A stretch of 64,000 bases of DNA from Dacryopinax spathularia (taxonomy: Eukaryota > Basidiomycota > Dacrymycetes > Dacrymycetales > Dacrymycetaceae). The position numbers were made by a program, and so were the translations under genes. The stretch covers positions 744,001-808,000 of the forward strand of contig JBBPFI010000017.1 in NCBI GenBank assembly GCA_037974965.1, given 5' to 3'. Shown here in pieces: positions 58,702-64,000 of this stretch; within the stretch, counting starts at the first letter, position 1, and each line of letters opens with the position of its first letter. The notes under the pieces were generated by a model. That model had not been told where the DNA came from. It searched no databases and saw only the letters and a list, made by a program, of their open reading frames with translations.

Positions 58702-60589
58702 ATGTCCGCTCCTGGTCCTACTCCTGTCATTGAGGACGTCATCGAGCCTATCGACGAAAAGAAGGTCTACGAAGCAGAAGCTGGCATCAAGTCTGTTCCT
58801 GCTGACGACCGCAGCGACACTGACACTACCGATGTCGACGATGCGCTGAAGCTCGTCGGCGCTGAGGCGCGCCAGTTCGATGACAAGTACTATGCCCGCC
58901 TCAGGCGGAAGATTGACTGGCACGTCATGCCCATTCTCATCGCTGTTTACTTCACGTACGCTTGTCGACATCTTGACTCGCAGCACATACTGACCATGCT
59001 ACAGACAGTTCCTCGATAAGAACATGTACGAATTCGCATTCTCGTTGCTCCGTGTTTAGGCTAACCTAGGTTGCAGTCTGAGTTACGCGAGTATTATGGG
59101 CTTCCCCGTCACCGGCATCTGGTACAATGATGTTGCCCAAGCTTTCTACATGGGTTTCCTCGTCTGGATGTTCCCGACCCAGTATCTGGGTCAGAAGTTC
59201 CCGTTGGCGAAGTATCTGGGAACCCATATCATCGTTTGGGGTGTCCTCATCTGTCTTCACGTAAGCGTCTTTTCGTATGGCAAGTCTTCCTGTCTGAGCG
59301 CCTGCAGGCCGTCTGCTACAACTTTGCTGGCTTCTACGCACTCCGCTTCTTCCTCGGCATGCTGGAGGCTTGCGTGTCCCCCACGCTTATTCTCATTGTC
59401 AGCATGTGGTACAAACAGTCGGAGCGGGCAAGTCGCATAGGTTTGTGCTCTCGCAACTCATGTGGTTGGACTATCCAAGAGCTGACGCAAAAAAGGGTGG
59501 TTCTATGCTGGGAATTCATCTACAAGCATCATTGGCGGAGCCATTGCCTACGGCATCACCAACTACAACGGTCCTATTGCTCAGTGGAAGCTGCTGTACA
59601 TTGTGCTCGGTATCATGGCTATCTGCGTTGGCGTCTGGGTGGTTGCACTCCTTCCTGACTCTCCTGTGAACGCTCGCTTCCTCACGGAGGAGGAGAGGAT
59701 CGCTGCCCTCGAGCGAGTTCGCCTGGACCAGTCCGGAACACACAACAAGCACATCAAGAAGTATCAGATCATCGAGACCTTCAAGGATGTCCGCACCTGG
59801 ATCATGGTTCTCATCATTCTTTGCATCGGCATTCCGAACGGTGGAAACAGCGCTTTCAACAACATCATCACGAAGAGCTTCGGCTGGACGAGTCAGCAGG
59901 CACTGCTGCTGGGCATGCCTTCCGGTCTCATTGCGGGCATCGCCGTCGTTGGTGGAGGGTACATCTCCGACTACTTCAAGGATCGCATGCTCCTCGTTCT
60001 CATCTTCACGATCCCGACTTTGGTCGGCATGATCATCATGACAACCATGCAATACTCGGGGATGCGTGGTGTCTTGCAATTCGCGAGTTACCTTGGCAGT
60101 CTTTCCGCGCCTGGCTTCCCTCTTTGCTATGCGTGGAATGCTAGCAACATGTCGGGACACACGAAGAAGGTCACCGCGAACTCCATGACACTCTTTACAT
60201 TCGGGGTATGTGCCTCACATCTCCCTTCCTGAATTTGACTAACATGGATCACCTAGGCTGGCAGCGTTGTCGGCACCTACATTTTCCTGCCGAAGGATGC
60301 CCCCGGCTACATTCCTGGCAAGGCTGCCATCGTCGTCCTGACCGCCGTCATGATGATGGCTAACGTGCTGATGGCCTGGATGAACGTTCGCTTGAACAGA
60401 CAAAAGCGGGCGGCTCTCGCAGCCCTCGCAGAACAGAAGGGCTGGACGGAGGAGGACATCGAGCGAGAGCGCGAGAAGGCGGCTTTCCTTGACTTGACCG
60501 ACAGAGAGTGCGTATTATCCAACAAAACCTCCTCACCCGCGGCGACTGACTTTCTTACCAGGAACGTCTTCTTCATGTACACTCGATAG
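58702..60589 (+). CDS. MFS transporter, allantoate/anion:cation symporter family (copy 2)
   Basis: This is a close paralogue of the gene at 12.1-13.8 kb, in the opposite orientation. Seven exons close in frame to 526 residues: 58702-58955, 59005-59025, 59077-59260, 59308-59440, 59496-60205, 60257-60507 and 60562-60589. The translation runs DVDDALKLVGAEARQFDDKY, YFTQFLDKNILSYASIMGF, GIWYNDVAQAFYMGFLVWM, LLPDSPVNARFLTEEERI and HIKKYQIIETFKDVRTW, and ends ENVFFMYTR where copy 1 ends ENVFFVYTR. Only one intron position (within DKN-ILSYAS) is shared with copy 1. Exons of 21 and 28 nt are small but needed for frame and match the paralogue exactly. The substrate is unknown; DAL5- or TNA1-like acids are possible. 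Confidence 0.91.
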
Positions 60590-61628
60590 TCGTCCTTCTC
60601 GCTTTAGACTGCCAGTGGCCACCTGTTCCTATTTTATTCTCGGTACCTTGTAACACAAAATTGGAGTAGTTTGCCAAGACTTCGCTTCTTCCCGCTACTT
60701 CACCGTGGGACCAGGACCAACACGGGTCGTACAGCAGCTGCCTTCTCCATTTCCCGTGCTCTGTTGCGTTCGTCTGCCTTATGGGACGAGCCGGGAGGTC
60801 ATGCCTGAGCCTTTCAGCAAACGCTACTCTCTCCCCGTGGAAAGGCTGCAAGTATTCGGGTTCTGACCGGCTTGGAAGAAGTACAAATAGGCTTCTTGCC
60901 TCGCACTCTGTCGATCGCATGTCTGCGTAGCCATACCGTATGACGATAAGCAGGCTGCTGCGCACCAGCACGGCAAAAGGCTAATCCTAAGTGCTCCCGC
61001 GCAGGCCGTGGCAACGCCGCTGCGACCGGTGAAAGTACGCGCCGGGGCTCCGGCCTCGGGTTTTAATGATCGGAGTTTGGGAGGTTGGTAGAAAATGAAG
61101 AAGACGCTTCTAGCAAGTCATGCACTAATGGTTTTGTTTCGAGCAAGAAGAGCTAGTTACCCAATACTCAACAAGAAGAGGAAAGAAGGCATGGCGACAA
61201 TTTTTGGAGGCGAGAAGATCGGGATCGTCATATGCAACCGTTCGAGGCGCTGTACCGAAGCCTGAGGTAAAGCGAGACATTCCAACTCCGCGATCAGCAT
61301 GGGCGCAGAGACATCCATAGCATCCGATAGTTGGTATCTTTACTCTCACGAGTCACGAATCCCACGCCCGACTCAGAAGGAATCGGGCGATGACCAACAC
61401 GGAAGACCGAGGCTCATAATAAAGCCCGGTATAGAAGACGGCTCTTCTGCTGTAGATGTTGCCCAGAGCATCAGATAAGAGAGCATGCATATATGCAAAT
61501 GTGCATTCTTGAACATCTAGGTATACATTCATCTTCATCTTCATCTTCATCTTCATCTTCATCTTCAACGTCTTCACCTCGTCCACCGCCTCCTCCCATC
61601 GACCGGCGACCGGGCGCAATGCAATCAA
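60590..61628. other. Convergent intergenic region, 1 kb
   Basis: This region lies between the 3' ends of MFS copy 2 and the glycolipid transfer protein gene. No gene was recognised; a TCATCT microsatellite occurs at 61530-61566. Confidence 0.5.
61530..61566. repeat. CATCTT microsatellite
   Basis: About six tandem copies of the hexamer CATCTT lie downstream of the glycolipid transfer protein gene. Confidence 0.85.
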
Positions 61629-62474
61629 TCAGAATCCCTTCGCATGCCCCCCAGCCGCATAAAAGTCATCGATCCGCTTGACCAACGCTCCGAGGCCATC
61701 AAGCCAGACGTTGAGCTGCTCAAGCACGCGGTCTTGGGGTTCTCCGAGGGACTTTAGGAGGTCGGCTCGGTGTGGGCAGGCTTTCATCGCCAGCTGTTCA
61801 CTTGGTCAGCATATGTTGGCAGCGGGAAGTGGGATGTGAGGTGAAGGAGGGAGGAGGTGAGGAAAGGGGATGGGGACGGGGGACGTACGGTAAATACGGG
61901 CCGGACGACGAAGCTGTGATATTTGCTGAGGGTTTGGGAGTAGGCGTCGTTGAAGCTCGTCGAGAGGGTCTTCTCCGGGTGGTCGTACGAGTCCTTCAGC
62001 CCAGTATAGGTGAATCGCAGACCCCTGACAACCCATGTTAGCGCTAGATGGTCAAGGTTGTTGAGCGGGCAGCGCACCGGTTAAGCCACAACAGCCCCTC
62101 AGTCGCAGTTCGCTTCTTCTCCCCTTTCTCGTTCTCGACCAGCAACTCGATAGTACGCGACTTATCCCCCGTAGACTGATATCGCTCTCTGAGCTTCTTG
62201 ATGTTCCCGTTGATGTCGTTCTGGACGACGGTGAATGCGGTGGAGTTGAAGAGCGCTGGATGTAACTAGTCAGAATGGGTACGAGGAGGGATGGAGGTGT
62301 AGGGCGTACTGAACATCTGGGAGAGGGCTTCTGCGGCCTCGATGAATTGGACGGTGTCGATTCCGTCTGGACCGACTTCAACGTCGGCGAAGTTCTAGGT
62401 CGATAGTTAGCTGGAGGTCATGCTACGATCATTAAGGGCCGTACCTTGGAGATGGTATCAAAGTAGGTGGGCAT
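61629..62474 (-). CDS. Glycolipid transfer protein (GLTP domain)
   Basis: GLTP proteins shuttle glycosphingolipids between membranes and may sense glucosylceramide. Exons 62474-62445, 62394-62310, 62255-62078, 62024-61889 and 61793-61629 close in frame to 197 residues, the normal length. The first exon is only ten codons (MPTYFDTISK). Diagnostic residues are visible: the headgroup site in VQNDINGNIKKL (Asp, Asn and Lys at the expected spacing), the stacking Trp in EGLLWLNRGLRFTY, and the His in LSKYHSFVVRPVF. The C-terminal part runs ALVKRIDDFYAAGGHAKGF. All introns are GT-AG. It is divergent from MCM5. Confidence 0.93.
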
Positions 62475-62711
62475 CTTGGAGTATTAGGTTCGTTGCGTGG
62501 GAGCGTAAGCAAGTTCAAGTGTAAGCCAAGCAGATGTGGTGTCTGTCCTTTAAGTATGGAGTCGAGAACAAGGAGAGTACGATTGCAGTTACCTTGTCGA
62601 TGCGACAATCAATCGGATGGCCCTCACGCACGTAACACTAATAGAACCCCGCTTACGACCCCAAACGTGCACCGCGCGTGTATGAGATCCGGCACAGCAG
62701 CCGCATGGGTC

Positions 62712-62791
62712 CGACGCGACGAGGCCGGCCCTAAAGCGTAATGTTCACCGCGTGTCGACGCGAGCAGACGCGACTGGAACGCTTCGACGCG
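62712..62791 (+). promoter_or_regulatory. Cluster of ACGCG elements upstream of MCM5 (MCB-like)
   Basis: Four copies of ACGCG occur at 62714, 62758, 62768 and 62787, within 80 bp and ending about 55 bp before the MCM5 start codon. ACGCG is the core of the MluI cell-cycle box bound by MBF in yeasts, and MCM genes are classic G1/S targets. Function here is inferred. Confidence 0.6.
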
Positions 62792-62845
62792 CCTCACCGA
62801 CTGGCTTGACCACACACCTCTCCTCCTCACCCACTTTGGTTCACC

Positions 62846-64000
62846 ATGTCTGGCTTCGACGCGAATAGGATATATGCAGTCTCTGGCATACCGGGGTCGA
62901 GCGCGACTGCTGCGGACAGCAGCGATACGTCGAGCGCGTCGGCAGCAGCGCACAATTTCTACGAGTTCATCATGCGGTTTAGGCAGTCGCATGAGTTCAA
63001 GTATCGGTACGTCTGATGTCCTCCTCTGTCTACAGAATATGGCTGACAGACCCTCAGTGACCGACTACGGGCCAATCTTCTGCTCAAGAACTACGTTCTG
63101 AGTGTGTCGCTAAAGGATGTCGGGATATGGAATGAGGATCTACTGCACGCACTGCAGGATCGCCCAGCAGAGATGGTTCCCCCAGTGCGTAGTATGTAAC
63201 TCTAGGGAGGAGTGATACTGACATTCTACAGTTCGAATCCGCTATAACCCGCGCCGCACATCAAATCATGTACCCCCTCGACCCCAAAGCGAGCGACACG
63301 ATCCCCGAATGCCAACTCATCCTCACATCCGAAGCGAACCTCTCTCAATTCCGCGACCTCACTGCCCCCACCCTATCAAAGCTCGTCCGCGTACCTGGAA
63401 TTGTGATCTCCGCCTCTGTGCTATCGTCCCGTGCTACTCGTTTGCACCTGCAATGTCGTTCGTGCCGGCACGTCAAGATTATCTATCCTGGTCCTACGCT
63501 CGGCGGCGGCGGACAGGATCTGCCAAGACAGTGCGAGTCGGTCCCTCCCGACGGACAGAAGAAAGACTGCCCGCTCGACCCCTACCAGATCATACACGAC
63601 AAGTCAGCGTTCGTAGATTCGCAGATCATCAAACTGCAGGAAGCGCCGGATATGGTCCCTGTCGGAGAGCTGCCGCGGCATATGCTGCTCAGCGTCGAAC
63701 GCGGTCTCTCGGGCAGACTGGTACCGGGTTCCAGGGTCATCGCCACGGGTATCTTCTCGACCTACACGCCGTCCGGGAGACAGAAAGGAGGCGATCCTGC
63801 TGCCTTGAGGAGGCCCTATTTACGAGTTCTGGGTCTGGAGGAGCTAAGAGCGGGTGCTGCGGGTGGAGGGCCGTTCGGGATGAGGTTCACCCCGCAGGAG
63901 GAGGAAGAATTTGGGAGGATGAGCAGGCAGAGGGGGTTCTACGAGACCTTTGCGGCGAGCGTCGCTCCGAGTATTTACGGCAACGACGGTACGCATTTCG
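62846..64000 (+). CDS. MCM5: DNA replication licensing factor Mcm5, 5' part
   Basis: Mcm5 is a subunit of the Mcm2-7 replicative helicase. Exons are 62846-63006, 63058-63184 and 63232-63988; a GTACGC donor at 63989 starts an intron that leaves the window. About 348 residues are seen, covering the N-terminal oligonucleotide-binding region before the AAA domain. Typical stretches are NFYEFIMRFRQSHEFKYRDRL, ALQDRPAEMVPPFE, TLSKLVRVPGIVISASVLSS, the zinc finger LQCRSCRHVKIIYPGP with PRQCESVPPDGQKKDCPLDPY, and FVDSQIIKLQEAPDMVPVGE LPRH followed by MLLSVERGLSGRLVPGSRV. The IVISASVLSSRAT and RFTPQEEEEF blocks separate it from other Mcm subunits. The helicase motifs lie beyond the window. Confidence 0.95.

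Overview
The window is nuclear DNA of a basidiomycete fungus. Genes are dense, on both strands, and cut by many short introns of about 40-150 bp. Most 5' splice sites read GTRCGT or GTGAGT, and many genes are GC- and pyrimidine-rich. The DUF6533 membrane protein and the WW-like membrane protein are typical of basidiomycetes. The short GTACGT/GTGCGT introns suggest Tremellomycetes-type yeasts, but that placement is inference. No tRNA, rRNA or CRISPR array was recognised.

Layout, 1-26 kb: partial SEH1 nucleoporin (-), LIP2 octanoyltransferase (-), PPE1 PP2A methylesterase (+), ribosomal protein eL39 (-), ER FKBP prolyl isomerase (+), O-fucosyltransferase-like membrane protein A (+), allantoate-family MFS transporter 1 (-), 2OG-Fe(II) oxygenase (-), DUF6533 membrane protein (-), sterol desaturase-like enzyme (-), O-fucosyltransferase-like protein B (+), a two-repeat DUF3072 protein (-) and an Hv1-type voltage-gated proton channel (+).

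Layout, 26-64 kb: WW-like multi-pass membrane protein (+), double-RING ubiquitin ligase (-), a 0.7-kb inverted-repeat element, mitochondrial Met-tRNA synthetase (-), SEY1 ER-fusion GTPase (+), sugar-type MFS transporter (-), a 4.8-kb stretch without an intact gene, delta-12 fatty acid desaturase (-), a 0.6-kb block of palindromes, an amino-acid permease (-), a SprT-like protease (+), RIX7/NVL AAA ATPase (-), MFS transporter 2, a paralogue of the one at 12 kb (+), a glycolipid transfer protein (-) and the start of MCM5 (+).

Most genes are single-copy housekeeping genes with no operon-like logic. Some divergent neighbours share short promoter regions (LIP2/PPE1, DUF3072/Hv1, MSM1/SEY1, GLTP/MCM5). 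Two duplicated families stand out: the O-fucosyltransferase-like pair, with matching exon sizes, and the MFS pair, with very different intron numbers. Least explained are two non-coding structures: the inverted-repeat element at 33.2-33.9 kb and the run of perfect hairpins at 48.4-49.0 kb. Exon boundaries were assigned by hand from splice consensus, reading frame and family knowledge; most gene models close exactly in frame.
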